A stretch of DNA of 64,000 nucleotides from Aristolochia californica (taxonomy: Eukaryota > Streptophyta > Magnoliopsida > Piperales > Aristolochiaceae): NCBI GenBank assembly GCA_029961685.1, contig JARWKL010000008.1, positions 40,688,821 through 40,752,820 on the forward strand. Reading direction: 5' to 3'. A model generated the notes under the pieces. It saw only the letters and a list, made by a program, of their open reading frames with translations. It was not told the DNA's origin and did not search any database. The first letter of the stretch is position 1; each line of letters begins with the position of its first letter. Below, piece by piece: positions 1 through 12,450 of the stretch. The translations under genes were made by a program, and so were the position numbers.

Positions 1-1341
1 GAGTATATAGGAAAAAAAAAAAACAGAAACTTTTTAACAGCGAAATTTTTAGGGTTTAAGATTTGGGTTTAGGGGGGTTAGTCAGCAAAATTAATTTAGT
101 TTACAGAAGCACTGTTCTAAAGTAAACGTTTATTATTTAGAGATTCAATTATTAAATAATCTGATTTAAACTATACATTTATGATAAAATAAATATAATA
201 TATTATATAACCAATTTAAAGCCTAAATTATGATTCAAAGTTAAGGGTGGTTTAGGGCGAAGATTAGTGGTTGTATTTCCTGAAAAAAAGGCACTAACAG
301 GACCTTAAAGATGCAAATGGTTACAACCTAGAGAGAATAAGCTTCGTGCTTGAACAGCTTGATAGCGGAGGGAGGGGATGTGGGTGCTCCATATTCTCAA
401 ACAGCTTGCGACTCTTTTTAAGTTTCCTCAAATACACAAAGCATGAATTGCAATACAACAGACAAGAGAAGACCATATTCTCAGAACTTGCAGTAAAAAA
501 ATACTCCACATCAATCATGGAGTTGCAAACGTAGCTTATTTTTATTGTACAGTTTGAACAATCGATAAATTTACAGAGCAAGGTAGTCATCACTTGTATG
601 GCTTCCCATGGTTTAGATTTACATGCTCTCTTGTCACTAGCTATCAGAAGGAAAAATGCCTAACAAAATATATATTACAGGTAGATAAAACATAGAAAGG
701 AGCCTGTATGGGCCCTCCATGACATGAACCGAGAATCTAAAAAATTCAATGTGTTGGATCAATTGATATTTTAACCACCAATGGGTTGACTCATTAAGCA
801 GAGACAGATTAGCAGAAGAAAGTGCAAACCTCAAGAAGAGTTGGCCCTGGGCTACATTCGACTCTGCACTAGTTATCTTCATCAGGCAATAATGTACAAC
901 AACCTAGACAAGAAACAAAAATACTGTCTGTAGTTAAATAGCATTTGAAAAAAAAAAAAAAACTGGTATGGAAAGAGAAGAGAACTCCTCAATTTTCCTG
1001 CTTTAAGCCTTTTTCAATTTGTTTAGACACCTAGAGACAGTAGGTACCACCATGCCTTGTTACTATCTATCGAGCAGCTAAAGGTACATGTGTACTCAAC
1101 ATTCAAAAAAAAAAAAAAAATGCAACAAAAAGTGAAATTCACCAAAAAAATACGCGATGTCATCAGAATCAATCAGATATATTACAAACACAAATTACTT
1201 GAAGAAGATGTTCCCTATATTTTCTACCAGCATGTTAAATAAGATCAAAACAAATAGGTAGATGTGCTCACCAATTTTGGCAGACCATATGACTATACTC
1301 CAGACTTAGTTCAGCTGAAACGAGTTCAATTTTTACTTTTA
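1..1341. other. Region downstream of MYB3R, no gene supported
   Basis: AT-rich DNA following the stop of the minus-strand MYB gene; the part nearest 1341 is probably its 3' UTR. Short open frames (for example minus 637-882 and plus 346-534) have no recognisable domain. A telomere-like TTTAGGG motif and A-tracts occur near position 50-75. Nothing else is supported. Confidence 0.5.
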
Positions 1342-3740
1342 CTAGAGATTCACATCAGGGGAACTGCGTGCAGTATTGGTACAATCACATTTGGTATTGG
1401 CATTCTCCCTTTCCATATCAGGCTCATTTTGTACTCGCCTTTCTAAAGATTTTACTGCAAAATCTTTTTGAGCTTGTTGAAGATTGTGATGGGAAATACT
1501 AAGCTGCTCAACACTGAGGTTGTCCCAACACCCTGGTCTCATGCTGTAGCTTCCACACCTGACTTCAGGTCCACCATTAAATCTGGCAGATCTTGTTTTA
1601 GAAGTCTCAGTTCGTAATAATCTTGAAGTCTCACGTCCTCTTTTCCGTAAAATTGATGGTATGTTTTTAAAATTCCTTGCTGCATTCCTCAATATGGACT
1701 CTGGACTGCTTTCTCTGAAATAATTATTTTCTGTACTAACGTGTGGATCAGAATAAACTGGATTCTGTTCCAGTCTGTTGCAACTTTCCAATGTTTTAAA
1801 GTCAGAGAATCTGACATCCCAATTTGTCAAATTAACTGGATTATACCATAAACGGCCAAATTGTGGATCTTCAAATTGTTCAGGGGTACGAGGAACTTTA
1901 TTGCAGGCCCCACTCTGAATGGGATCACAGGATTCAACTGCATGTAAGATTGAAGTAGTACTGGCAGCACCAGAATCTGTTGCATCACATGATCCACCCA
2001 TACTCTTCTCTATAAATAGCTGAGACTCTTCAACAGTGTTGCAATCCTTTTTAGGAACAGAAGATATAATATCCACATTCTCTTTGTTCCTTACCCAACA
2101 TTTTGAGCTTTCTGAAGAAAGCTTTGTTTCAACCATGGAAGAGGAAGAAGACAGTGAATGAGTAAAATGCCCAAGTTGTAAGCAAGATGGATCAGCTTCG
2201 TCACCAGGCTTGTGCACAAACTTTTCCGGTGTATGTCTAAGGTCAACATCAGCTACCAAAATGGTTTCATTGGACTTCAGAGTCAAGCATGCATCAGAGC
2301 CATCAGGAGGCTTCAAGGACAAGTTTCCTCCAGATTCATCAGACAAATTTCCATGTTCTTGTCTTGTGCAGCTTTGGCTACTCATAACGGCATATGTGTT
2401 ATCCGTGTCCTTTTCTAAATTCTCCAAATTCTTTGTCCCTTCAGAAGATTCCAAAACTCTTACCTGAGGTGGACTCAGACTGGTATGCTGCTTTTCCCCA
2501 CTAGTAGCTGAAGGAATTGGACTGTCTAGAGAAGCAGCATCACCATTGAAACAACCTCTCAGCTCACAAGAGACAGATAAATCTCCATTGTGTTTACAAG
2601 CTGTAACTCCCTTTCCTTTTAATGCGTTGTGAAAATTATGAGCAACACATGGGATTGAGCCGAGAAGTCCCGTAGCTATATATGAACACAATTTCTTCTT
2701 AACAGAACAATTCCAATGATTTTTAATAGAGTTATCAGCCCTGTGAAGCCAAGAATTACACAAGTAAATATTGGAAAATGAATAATCCAAAAAAAAGAAT
2801 TGGCAGCAGATAAATATGCATCTTTCAATGTTGAAATAAGCATATGCCAGTCCATAAATGAATGATAAGCTTGTAAAAATGAGCAAAAAAAAAAACATTT
2901 AATAATGCTATAACTCAAGGCCATGTGACACCTTCCTGGCAGAAACCTTGCTATCTCAGCCCATTTATTTCCATATATTTGATGGGCACGAATAAGAGCA
3001 ACCTCCTCCGCCTCGGTCCATGCATCTTTCTTTATAGCAGGGTTCAGATGATTGTGCCACCTGATAAATTCAATTTTAGTTTCGTAACGAGACAAGTAAT
3101 TGTTCTTAAATAAAGATGCAGTTGATTACAGTGACTATTAAATCATATCAAGAAACATATTTTGATTTTTTTTAAATGAAGAAAAACAACAAGGCAACAA
3201 GGACAATAAAGGTACCTTTCATTTTCAGAACACATTTTGTATATTCAAGCAACTAGCAGTAAACCTGAACTTTTATAGACAGAGGACCACGTTAAAATGC
3301 TTTTGGTCATAAATTTTTTTTGCACGTGACAGTTATGTTTTAGGTTTACCGACTACTGTAACACCTAAATCCTAAACACCAGGCACATGACAAACATGAA
3401 CCCTAAAACTGTACTAAATCCATAATGCTGATGCACAAATTCAACCATTTGGAGGAAAATGACATACACTGGTGCTAACAAGAGTGAGAGGGAGGGAGGT
3501 CATCACCTCAAAGAGTAGCATCTACCTTACCTTTCCCGACATTGCTTGCCAATGCGGCCAGGTAAGGACTTTGCTATGAGAGACCACTTTTTAGAGCCAA
3601 GCTTGGCAACTAACTCAATGATTCTATCATCTTCCTGAACATCAGAAAATCATATGCCTAGTAAGTATTAGCACCATAGTGTATACCACATATTTGGCAA
3701 CATAAAGAAATGCAGTGTGATGCTATAGGAAAAAATTATA

Positions 3741-3814
<74 letters not shown>

Positions 3815-5767
3815 AAAAAATAAAATGGAAAAAGGAGAAAGATAGCACCTCTTTAGTCCAAGGTCCCTTAATTAATTCTGGATTAAGAACTTTCTGCCAA
3901 CGATGCAAACACTGAACATCCGTTCGACCGGGGAAGGATTCAGCTTTTACAAAATCATAAATTTGAAGTGTTAACTTGAGAATAAATGGTAGCAAACTAA
4001 TTACGGCGAAAATTTCACCAGTTGGTCAAACTCGAGAAACTCAAAGTGATTCATACCTATTTTCTTCCAATTTCTCCCTCCATAAAACTGAACCGCTTTA
4101 ATTAGATTGTTATCCTGATCCACGTACAAAAGAAGAAGTCAAGATAGTAATCACTATTCGAAAAATTATTAACATCTCAGGAAAATTTAAATAAAAATTT
4201 GTTAAGTTTAATAGTAAAGTCTAAACAAAGATAACCAGGTTAATGACTAGTTTGTTCCATGCATTCATTTCTTTTCAGAGTGACATGTTAAAATTTAACT
4301 CCCCGAAGGAAATCCAAAATAGGAAACCTATAAATTCCTCCACCTTGACCAATAAAAAAAATCTAGGTTGAGTACAAGACCTGCTAGATGCCATTCCAAA
4401 ACTCAACAATAATATAGTGTACCATGAAACTACATACCTCCTCCTCTGTCCAGCCTCCTTTTGTTGATCGTCTGGCTGGACCTGTCATCCTCCTGGGAAT
4501 AAGGTAACAACAGAAGCAATAAGAATATCATGTCATAAGCGCCAATTATCACTGCATAAAAATGAAGAAAAGAACTGAAATTTTAATAACACATGTAGAG
4601 ATTCATGCACACCAAAAATACTAGAGATCCCATTATAGTATATCAGAAATTGATTATTTAAATAAAAGATCAAAAGTAAGAAAGCAGTAGCCGTGTCTAG
4701 CTTCGGAAGGAGGAGTTTTCAATATCTAGAAACACTGTCGGAAATTCCATGGAAGAATATCTACTGGTGTCACCAAAATCATCTTCCGTAATGTGACCTT
4801 GAATCAAAAGAATAAAGAAGAGTGAAGGGCCACCTATCTTTTATCACATTTCCTTTAATGATTTTTTCAGAAACCTTCACCAGCTTATTAATTTCTTACA
4901 AATGGAAGAATATTTATATGTCAGTTTGCATGTTCCATAATATTAAACAGAATCCAATTTCCTGGAACAAGAATAAGCTACAATAGCATCTTTAGCCAAA
5001 ATCTTACCCCATATTTTAACAACTCAAGATACTGAATTGAATTGACATTAAAGGCCAGAAGTAATGAAGGCAATACCACAACTCAAAATCCGAGAATTCG
5101 GGGATGGAAGCAAGACGTAACTATTGCATCATTAAATGCTAACAAATGATCAATATCTCAAACCAAGAAAACTGGCAACTTTCCACAAAAACTACTCTGA
5201 CCAAAATCTAAATAAGGTACTCTAACACCATACATGCAGCTAGCCACTCAAACAACTTAAAAAAGGACTCCAAAGTCATTTCCAATTTACAATTACCTTA
5301 ATTCAAGTAAACAAAATGATGTGTTGTACATGCGCTACAGATACTTAATACATTTTTCTTCCTTATGATAAGCCAACTATCCTTGAACGCAAGGAACCTC
5401 ACTTGTCTACGAAGTCCCAATATAAAAATTATGCAAACATAAAAATGATGATTAGTCCGAACATAGTTAATCTAAAGTCGTTAATTATACAAAGCATGCA
5501 ACCAAACTCGCTCACAACCAAGTTACGACTAAAACATGCAAAACCACAAGGGAATCAGTCAATTAATTAGCTCCTAACATCAACCCATGAATTCTACATA
5601 ACAAAAGTCCAAAGTTCAGATTGAACAACTTACTCCATAAAGAGTAAGCCGTTTCTTCAGATTTCTTACCCTTGTGGATGCTTTGAAACAGGAGTTTCAA
5701 CACTACTTCCCGAAACAGAAGAACTCGAGCCCGCGGCAAAGACTTCCTCTGCCTCTACTTCCTCCAT
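1342..5767 (-). CDS. MYB3R: Three-repeat MYB transcription factor (MYB3R class)
   Basis: Nuclear R1R2R3-MYB of the MYB3R family, which binds MSA elements (AACGG core) and controls G2/M genes. Seven coding exons read on the minus strand: 5767-5670, 4492-4438, 4114-4057, 3943-3849, 3634-3531, 3060-2932 and 2740-1342, all phase-compatible, giving about 645 residues. R1 (about residues 44-90) has Trp 47, 67 and 86; R2 (about 96-142) has Trp 99, 119 and 138 with GRIGKQCRERWHNHLNP; R3 (about 147-193) starts KKDAWTEAEE and ends IKNHWNCSVKKKL. The C-terminal 450 residues are Ser/Thr-rich and lie in one long exon; a possible GT donor inside it (near 2463) was not used because the frame stays open. The length fits MYB3R3/5-like proteins better than the longer activators MYB3R1/4, but subclass is an inference. 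An upstream AG (near 5840) suggests a 5'-UTR intron. Confidence 0.92.
3740..3812. repeat. (TA)n(GA)n compound microsatellite in a MYB3R intron
   Basis: An uninterrupted run of TA dinucleotides (about 3740-3782) passes directly into GA dinucleotides (about 3783-3811), inside the intron following the exon that begins R2. It should be highly length-polymorphic. Confidence 0.95.
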
Positions 5768-6180
5768 CACACTCCTTTCAACGCCAACGGAACAACCAAT
5801 ACTCCGCAGATTACCCTCCCTATCTAAAACATAAAACCAAAAAAAGAGAATCAAACAACCAAACCACGAAAAATTAAACAGTAAGAATCAAACAAAAAAC
5901 GAATCTCACTCCGCGTAGCTCAACCAATCTCACTTAGTCCCGTACAGCAGCCGAGAAACGATACGCACCCGATACAACAGTCGAGACAGGAAACCACGCA
6001 GGTCCCGCAAGAGAATCGAGAGGATTTCGGAGCAGAGGCCAAGAAGTGAGGAATCAGAGAGGTAAGAATTAGGTTTCTGCAGAGGCCCGGATCGAGAGAG
6101 CCAACGAGGCCGCGGGAAAATGCGGATGTATTGGCAGATATATATGGCCCCGTTATTTAGCGTTTTCTTCCGTTTTCGCT
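5768..6180 (-). promoter_or_regulatory. MYB3R 5' leader and core promoter
   Basis: Reading on the minus strand, a TATA-like ATATATAT tract lies at about 6146-6137. A perfect E2F consensus TTTCCCGC reads from 6119 to 6112. Two AACGG (MSA core) pentamers read on the minus strand at 6174-6170 and 6154-6150. The stretch 5880-6110 looks like untranslated leader with a leader intron ending near 5840. The motifs are seen directly; their use is inferred. Confidence 0.5.
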
Positions 6181-7427
6181 TGGGACTCGTTTTAAAAATA
6201 AAAAATCGGGAAAATCTTCAATCTTCCGTAGGAAGGAAGAGATTGCGACGGCCGGAAAACTGGTAACGTTCATTACGGGACATCGAGTTCGGTCCGGTTA
6301 CTGAACCGGATCGGATTCAACAGATAACCCGAATCCATCCCGCTAACCGGGCCTGAATATCCGTCCAGCAAAAACCCATGTCGGAAACTCCTTTCTCAGC
6401 TTAGTAGCCTAATGAAGTAAAGACCACGAATTTAGGTCAAATTCCTCATTTAAAGTTGGGTTTTTAAAATCTTAATTCAGATGTTAATTGTACTTGTTTA
6501 CTTGATTTTATATTATTTTTTATTAAAAGAAATAAATTAAGAACAAAAATTCTTACTCGATTAGACATTAAGTAACCAATTCATTAAATTTTTATTTGAA
6601 CATGTTTGAAATAAAGTATGATTAAAAATATATTTTCTAATGATTTATAATTAAAGATTGGCTATACATTAATATGACACTATTCTTAAGCTTATTTGTA
6701 TAGAATAATGTGATTTTTCTATACTTTCTATTAGTTTTATAAATTTATGTCATTTTTATTATTATTTATGTATTACCATTTTATAAATAGGTAAATAAAC
6801 AATATATAAACCCTTAAATATAACCTAATCTTGCTTAAACCCTAACTCATTTTTGTTTTGAATAATTATAAAATTATCCAATACAAAAAATCATTTAGTA
6901 CAAAAAAATAGTTATCTCAAACGTCCAATCATAATCAACTATTATCTCAATTAGGGTTTAAGGTTTTATTATGATCCTACGGTTAAATACTTGGTTTTTC
7001 GCTATTTACAAAGCCAATCTTTTGGATAATATTAGCTAAGTACATAACATTTAGTATCAAAACAAATTCGAATCCTAAAAAAAGTGACTTAGAGGCCGGA
7101 TTAAAATTACTACTTGGCTTTCCACTAAGTGCATAATAGGTTTAAGATCATATTAGGTAATATGAGACTACATAATTTTTATAGAAATAAAAATCAAGAT
7201 CCCTCGTCCTCGTTGCCTTCTTTTTATAGAAAGAAAAAAAATAACTCAGATTCGGTGACTTGAATTGCTTTCTTCAATCTCCTCTGCATCACTTTTGAGG
7301 CACTGAAAATGACAATTATGAAAAAATAAAAATTATTTAATAAATTTTAATTTAAAATCTGTAATTGAGAACCATATGGCCTGCCAAATAAGATTATCGA
7401 TCAGGATTATCTTAGTTTTAATCGTAC
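6181..7427. other. Intergenic DNA between MYB3R and CTF8
   Basis: AT-rich, no open frame of note, no RNA gene recognised. It contains a few AAACCCTAA telo-box-like motifs (for example near 6835) and a G+C-richer patch at 6240-6360 with repeated CCGG/GGTTC words typical of degenerate repeats. Confidence 0.6.
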
Positions 7428-8279
7428 TTAACTGGAAATAAGCGCTTTGGGCCTCGTCTTGAATAAAATTCGGTGACGAATAATCCCGATGACTTCCAAT
7501 TCTGCCCTCGATGAATTCGGAGAATCCGAATCAGAGACCTTGCTTTTCTTCAGCACTAGCATTGGCTTTTTCAGGGGCACTTTGGTCCCTGATAATTCAT
7601 GGTAGCCCACAGTAAAGGTGTAGTTCTCCTAGAACAGAAATTTTAATCAAGAAAAATAAATAAACCTCGCTGATTAATCCATTTCTAATAAAAAAAAGAT
7701 TCAGATCCCGAAGGAAGGATTTCAGTTGATCGAAGCATAAAGCAAAAAATTTAGAGTGTTTTCGATCGAAGTTAACAGCCAAGAATCGTAAAAAAATGAA
7801 AAAGCCGCGTAGGTTGATCGAATTGTCATAGATTAATCTGTTTGAACTGCAGAAGATTCAAATTAGAAAAAAGAGTCACACAGCAAATGCAAGTTACTGA
7901 AAAAAAAGCGATTTAGGAGAACCTTTTATCAAAGCAGATTGATTCATTTGTTATAGAGAATATTCAGTATTTTTTGGATGTAAATAGAGAGGAATAAAAG
8001 AAGATGAAAAAACCTCGCTGATTGATATATTAGATTTACGGAGGATTCAAGATGCAAATAACTAACGAAGATGCAAATTATTGAGACATGGGGAAGTTAT
8101 TTGAGAGAAGGAGAATAAAAGGGACCGACCTCGGAAGAAATACGGCACAGACGGCCGATCTCAAGGTTCTGGAGCTGATCACCGACAGAGGCCTGAGCTT
8201 CAACGACGCCCTGGAGTTCCACGATCGCCCACTCCGGGCAGTCTCCTTCTCCGCAGCTGCACTTTACCCGAATCTGCAT
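7428..8279 (-). CDS. CTF8: Chromosome transmission fidelity protein 8 (CTF8) homologue
   Basis: Small subunit of the CTF18-RFC alternative clamp loader, which with CTF18 and DCC1 loads or unloads PCNA and supports sister-chromatid cohesion in the nucleus. Two exons: 8279-8130 (50 codons) and 7628-7428 (66 codons plus stop), giving 116 residues. Exon 1 carries CSCGEGDCPEWAIVELQG and LQNLEIGRLCRISSE; exon 2 continues ENYTFTVGYHELSGTKVPLK and a basic stretch around MLVLKKSK. These are the conserved core of plant CTF8. The donor at 8129 is a weak GTCGGT, but the join keeps phase and restores the conserved SSE-ENYTF run. The start was chosen as the Met directly before the conserved IRVKC segment; an upstream in-frame Met five codons earlier is less likely. 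The protein is short but complete for the family. Confidence 0.88.
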
Positions 8280-8848
8280 CGCTGCAAGTAACACAAGTCG
8301 AAACTCGAAAACGAGACGTGCGCGAGAGAAAAAGCTGACTTGGAACGCGGGAAATTTGGCAAATTCTCCCGCCAGGGAGGCGGAAAGAGGGAACTTGTCT
8401 CTAATTTGTGATTGGTCAATTCAATTTCAGTGTTCAGACCCGTCGAGTCGACTCGGTTCGAGGATGAGGTCAGATCATGATTCATGGTTAGACTCCCACT
8501 TCTACTCCGGATAATTCTTCTCATACGATTTTGCCCCGAGTTTGCCAAAGTGGGATTGTCCAACTCAAAATTTTTAGGTGTCTGAGTCAACTCGAATTTT
8601 TCAGGTGCCGGAATTGGGTCATGTTGAACCTAGTACTATTCGTTCGAGCCACGCCATCAGACCGATTTGAGTCGAGCCGCGACAGGTTTGGCTCGGGTGT
8701 GGCTGTCCAAGTCCTTTCGCCGCGTTTTCCACGAGTACAAGTAACTCTGTCAACCTCTCGTTCAAATGCTCGGTCCGAGGATCCGCGAGACACACACAGC
8801 GAGAGTGACGATTCGAATCGCGCGGTTTGATTCGAAGATCGGAACAGG
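8280..8848. promoter_or_regulatory. Shared divergent promoter of CTF8 and the C2 gene
   Basis: A 569-bp G+C-rich region separates two divergent start codons. A perfect E2F site (TTTCCCGC on the minus strand, 8354-8347) lies about 70 bp upstream of the CTF8 ATG, and a second GGCGGGAGA-like site is at 8366-8373. No clear TATA box was seen for either gene. Open frames on both strands here (for example 8587-8904 minus) are low-complexity shadows of the G+C-rich sequence. Confidence 0.55.
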
Positions 8849-10580
8849 ATGCGGGAGGGGACGCTCGAGGTTCTTCTCGTGGGCGCCAAAGGCCTCGAGA
8901 ACACAGATTTCCTATGTAAGTTATCAACGATTCATCAGTCTTCTCATTGCGTAAAATGTTTCGTGCTATGACAATTCTGAGTATTCGCGGTGGGATTTTC
9001 TAGTGAGTCACTTGTTTGATCCTTGGTGATCCTTGTTTCGATTTTGTATCTGTTCTCTCTTTTTATGGAATTGGAAATTGTCAGCATGGTGAAGAATCGT
9101 GCTTGAGCCATTTCCTTCGTTGCTGGTCAAAGTTTTTTTTTTTTCTTTTTTGTATGGATTTTGAAGAATGATATAGTTTGATATCTTTGTGATCGGGGCA
9201 TTTCCATTTGTACCTCTGGACTGTGGACTTGTGATGACAGTCGGTTAGGACTAGAACTATTTATTCTTTTGATCGTTAATGCAGCTCGAGGTTTATTTTA
9301 GGGGATGGGAGGATCGGCTGCGAATCTTTTGGTCTATTCAGCAAGAAAATTTTTAGACCAAATCGACTTCTATTCAGCTAGAAGCTTTTTAAGATTTTTA
9401 TCTGTTCTCTCTGTTTTGTTGTGTCTTCTTTGCATGAAATGGAATTTTGTCAGCATGGTGAAGAATCTGTTTGAGCGATTATTTCATGGCTGATTCGGCT
9501 TGTTTTTCATATAGATTTTGAAGAACGATAGAGTCTAGGATGTTTGTGAGTCGAAGCATTTCCGTATGTACCTCTGAACTGTGAGCTGTGGACTTGAATT
9601 GGCAGTTCGGTAGGACAGAGTCATTTATTCTTTGATCGTTGGTGCAGCTCGATTTTTTTCTTGATATGAGAAGATCGGCTGCAGATTTAGCTCTCTCCTG
9701 GTGGAGGATTTTTATGACTATATCGAGGTTTTTGATCTCCAGGATTAGCACTCTAAAGTAGGGAAGTAGATGTAACTTGAAGTAATCCAAAGATCCTTTC
9801 TGAAGAATGTTTCTACTAATGTCTTTGACTTTTTAAGGACATGTAAGAGTTCTCATTATGGATATCCGTTATTTCTCCATCCAGGCAATCTTCCTTTTTT
9901 TGTCTTGTTGTATTTTTTGGGAAACTTTCTCTGTAGAAAGTGCCGCAGTTAATTTCGTTCTTTCCTTCTTATCTTCATCGTTGCAAAATGGATTGCATGT
10001 AGAACTGTAGATCCATAATTTTCTCCGATGTCCTTCACTATATAACTAATGAACTCATCTTTATCATCTCTTCTTACACTCCGTTCTGTAAGTTCTAGTC
10101 ACTGCTTCTTCTTTTCTTTCGGACGTGTTGTCTAAAGACTTTTGTTATGTTTGTAAGATAATGTCCAATACCTATACTTCGTAACTAAGACCGTTTTCCG
10201 TGCGAGCACTTATTATTAGTGTGTAGCTCTCTGCTTCAATTTGCTCGGAAATGTTCAATCTGTGATCTGATTTAGTATTTCTATTTCCCTTCAGTTCTTG
10301 TTAAGCTTTTTGCACGATTACATTAATGAGGTTTTTCTCTCAAGAGTTGTGTATTGCAGAGTTTCCATCCAATTCTTTTTCTGTCTTTGTAACATAGATT
10401 AAGCTTCCTCTTAAAGTCTCTTGTGTGACTCACCGTTTAAATTTTGGGTTTCCGTTAATTGCTAGCTATGTATCTCTGAAGCTCTAGATTTAGCAACATT
10501 CAATGAAGCACATGTTTCCGATAAATATTAACAAGACACTGAGATGTAAGTATCATTTTCTTGAATATTCTAGTTACCAC

Positions 10581-10613
<33 letters not shown>

Positions 10614-12450
10614 GCTCTCTCTCTCTCTCTCTCTCAGCCAAGATCCTAGTTGTTGAAAACCGTGATTGTAATAAATGTATACCTAGAATATGTAACTTGT
10701 CCTGTATGGCAACCAATAAATATCCTTAGCACACACAGGGTCTAATTTTCTGTTGTCATCATTTTTTTAATGCTTACTGTTCGTTTGAGTTGATTTGATG
10801 AACTACTTCAATTGGTTTAAACAATTTTACATTATCATCATTGTTTTGGATCCCAGCGTATTATTACTCCTTTTTTTTTCTTTTATTCTGTTCTTGTCCG
10901 ACTTGATTTGAGAAGCCTGAAAGATCACTTTCCCTATCTCTCTCTTACCCACACAGACAGATGATATTAATTAAGGCTATGAATTTGAAGCTGAACTTCG
11001 GGATCAAAATCATCATAGATATGTCTTACTCTCAGACACACACAGATTATTTTTCTTGCTGCTCTCTATTCGTTATTATGCCTAAGTCACCATTCATAAC
11101 CATTAATTTTGAGGGTAGGTCAAAATAGGAGCAGTTGCTACTATAAATTATGAACGTTATTTATTAAGACTGTTTGCTTTTTGGAACAGGTAACATGGAT
11201 CCTTATGTTATTCTCACAATCACCTCTCAGGAGCAGAAAAGCAGCGTTGCATCAGGTTTGCTCCTGTCCATAACAATCTGTAATTGCTCAATTTGTCAGT
11301 CCTGCATCTTATTAAAATACTTATTAAGTTCTGAACTAAGGTTGAAAGAACCAAGAACCACGGTCAGATTAAGTTGGATTTAAGAGTAGTAGATATTGTG
11401 AATGTCATTTTTGGAGTGGATAGCTCCCTATTTTCTTGTTTCTAAGTTGTCTAGTCTGCTTTATGTGTCCATCTGATGGCTTTAATGGATCTTTTCAAGT
11501 TGCACAGTTTCTCAGTATCTTTTAAAGTATGAAAAAATATGATATTCTTTGTATGAAGATGATTTTTTAGTGAAGTACTCATTTACTGCTGGGAAAATGT
11601 TTTTGTTTGAATTTGGTGCTGTTTAAAAACCTTATTTATATTAATTGCCACAATATTTTCTTAACTAGATAATGACCTTCAACAATTTATGTCATTTGTC
11701 AGTACTGTGGGTAGTACTGGTTCTTTTTAATATCTGCTTCTCTCAGATCTGGGGCCAATGCAGCTAAAGGAAGTGATCTTGAATGGAATGAAACCTTCAT
11801 GTTTACTGTTTCTGAAGGAGCTTCTGATCTCAAAATCAAAATAATGGACAGTGATGGTGGCACTGAGGATGATTATGTGGGTGAAGCGATGTAAGAATGC
11901 CCTGCTTGTAAACTTGATACAGTTTCAACTCTTATTCTAAACTTGTTACTGTACCATGTTAAATTGTATAGAGCAAATGCTGATGTTTTTTGGTAATAGT
12001 TTAAGCAGACATCACTGTTATTAGAGTCTTCTCCCTCTCTCTCTTTCTCTCTCTTTTGGCTCTATTGACTTCGTTTGCAGGATTTCATGATACATGCACA
12101 GCATTCCTTTAGAGCCATTGTTTCTCGAAGGAGATATTCCACCAGCAGTTATACAATGTTGTCAAAGAAGAGGAATATCGTGGAGAGATCAAAATAGGTC
12201 TCAAATTTGTCCCTGAGGTACATTTGCTCTCCCATTTCTCTTTATTTAACAGTGCACAAGCTTCTGTGAACATTTCTAATCTAACATGCACCCTTCAAGC
12301 ACTACTCATTTGATCCAAGCCAGTTAACCAATTTGCTGTTTGTAGGACTTTCTAAAATTCATATTCGCTGCGTTGTTGTAGGAACGAAATGATAGGGGAT
12401 ACAATGCAGCTGAAGAAGAAAACTATGGGGGATGGAATCAATCTTCTTGA
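8849..12450 (+). CDS. C2-domain protein, with a one-base frameshift in exon 4
   Basis: Small single-C2 protein of the plant elicitor-responsive type, expected to bind phospholipid in a calcium-dependent way. Five exons: 8849-8915, 11190-11255, 11764-11890, 12102-12217 and 12382-12450. Conserved segments in order are GTLEVLLVGAKGLENTDFL, MDPYVILTITSQEQKSSVAS, SDLEWNETFMFTVSEG, IKIMDSDGGTEDDYVGEA, IPLEPLFLEGDIPP and YRGEIKIGLKFVPE, then a hydrophilic GYNAAEEENYGGW tail. Between GDIPPAV and the last strand, one extra base near 12151 (GTT-A-TAC) shifts the frame, so the last beta strand and tail are not read and a stop follows within about 20 codons. The exon 3 acceptor at 11763 was chosen because the better-looking AG at 11741-11750 breaks the phase. 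The lesion may be real or a sequence error. Intron 1 is 2.3 kb. Confidence 0.75.
9050..9690. repeat. Diverged tandem duplication inside intron 1 of the C2 gene
   Basis: Two units, roughly 9050-9330 and 9399-9690, share an ordered series of words: TTGTCAGCATGGTGAAGAAT, GATTTTGAAGAA, GCATTTCC.TATGTACCTCTG, GGACTTG, TTTATTCTTT, GATCGTT.(A/G)TGCAGCTCGA and AGATCGGCTGC. The repeat period is about 350-360 bp. The copies are diverged with small indels. Confidence 0.75.
10578..10637. repeat. (CT)n microsatellite in C2-gene intron
   Basis: About 55 bp of CT dinucleotides with two interruptions (TTT and CG) within intron 1. A shorter interrupted CT tract occurs at about 12030-12055 in intron 3. Confidence 0.95.

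Noticed and set aside
637..882. 81-residue minus-strand ORF downstream of MYB3R as an extra exon
   Set aside because: No MYB3R-like motif and no phase-consistent join from 1342, where a stop already closes the frame; treated as 3' flank.
3740..3812. CRISPR-like or satellite array
   Set aside because: Simple dinucleotide repeats only; no spacer-repeat structure occurs anywhere in the window, and the DNA is eukaryotic.
8587..8927. Overlapping minus-strand ORFs of 102-105 residues upstream of CTF8
   Set aside because: They are antisense to the C2 gene leader, arginine- and serine-rich from G+C-rich DNA, with no conserved motif.
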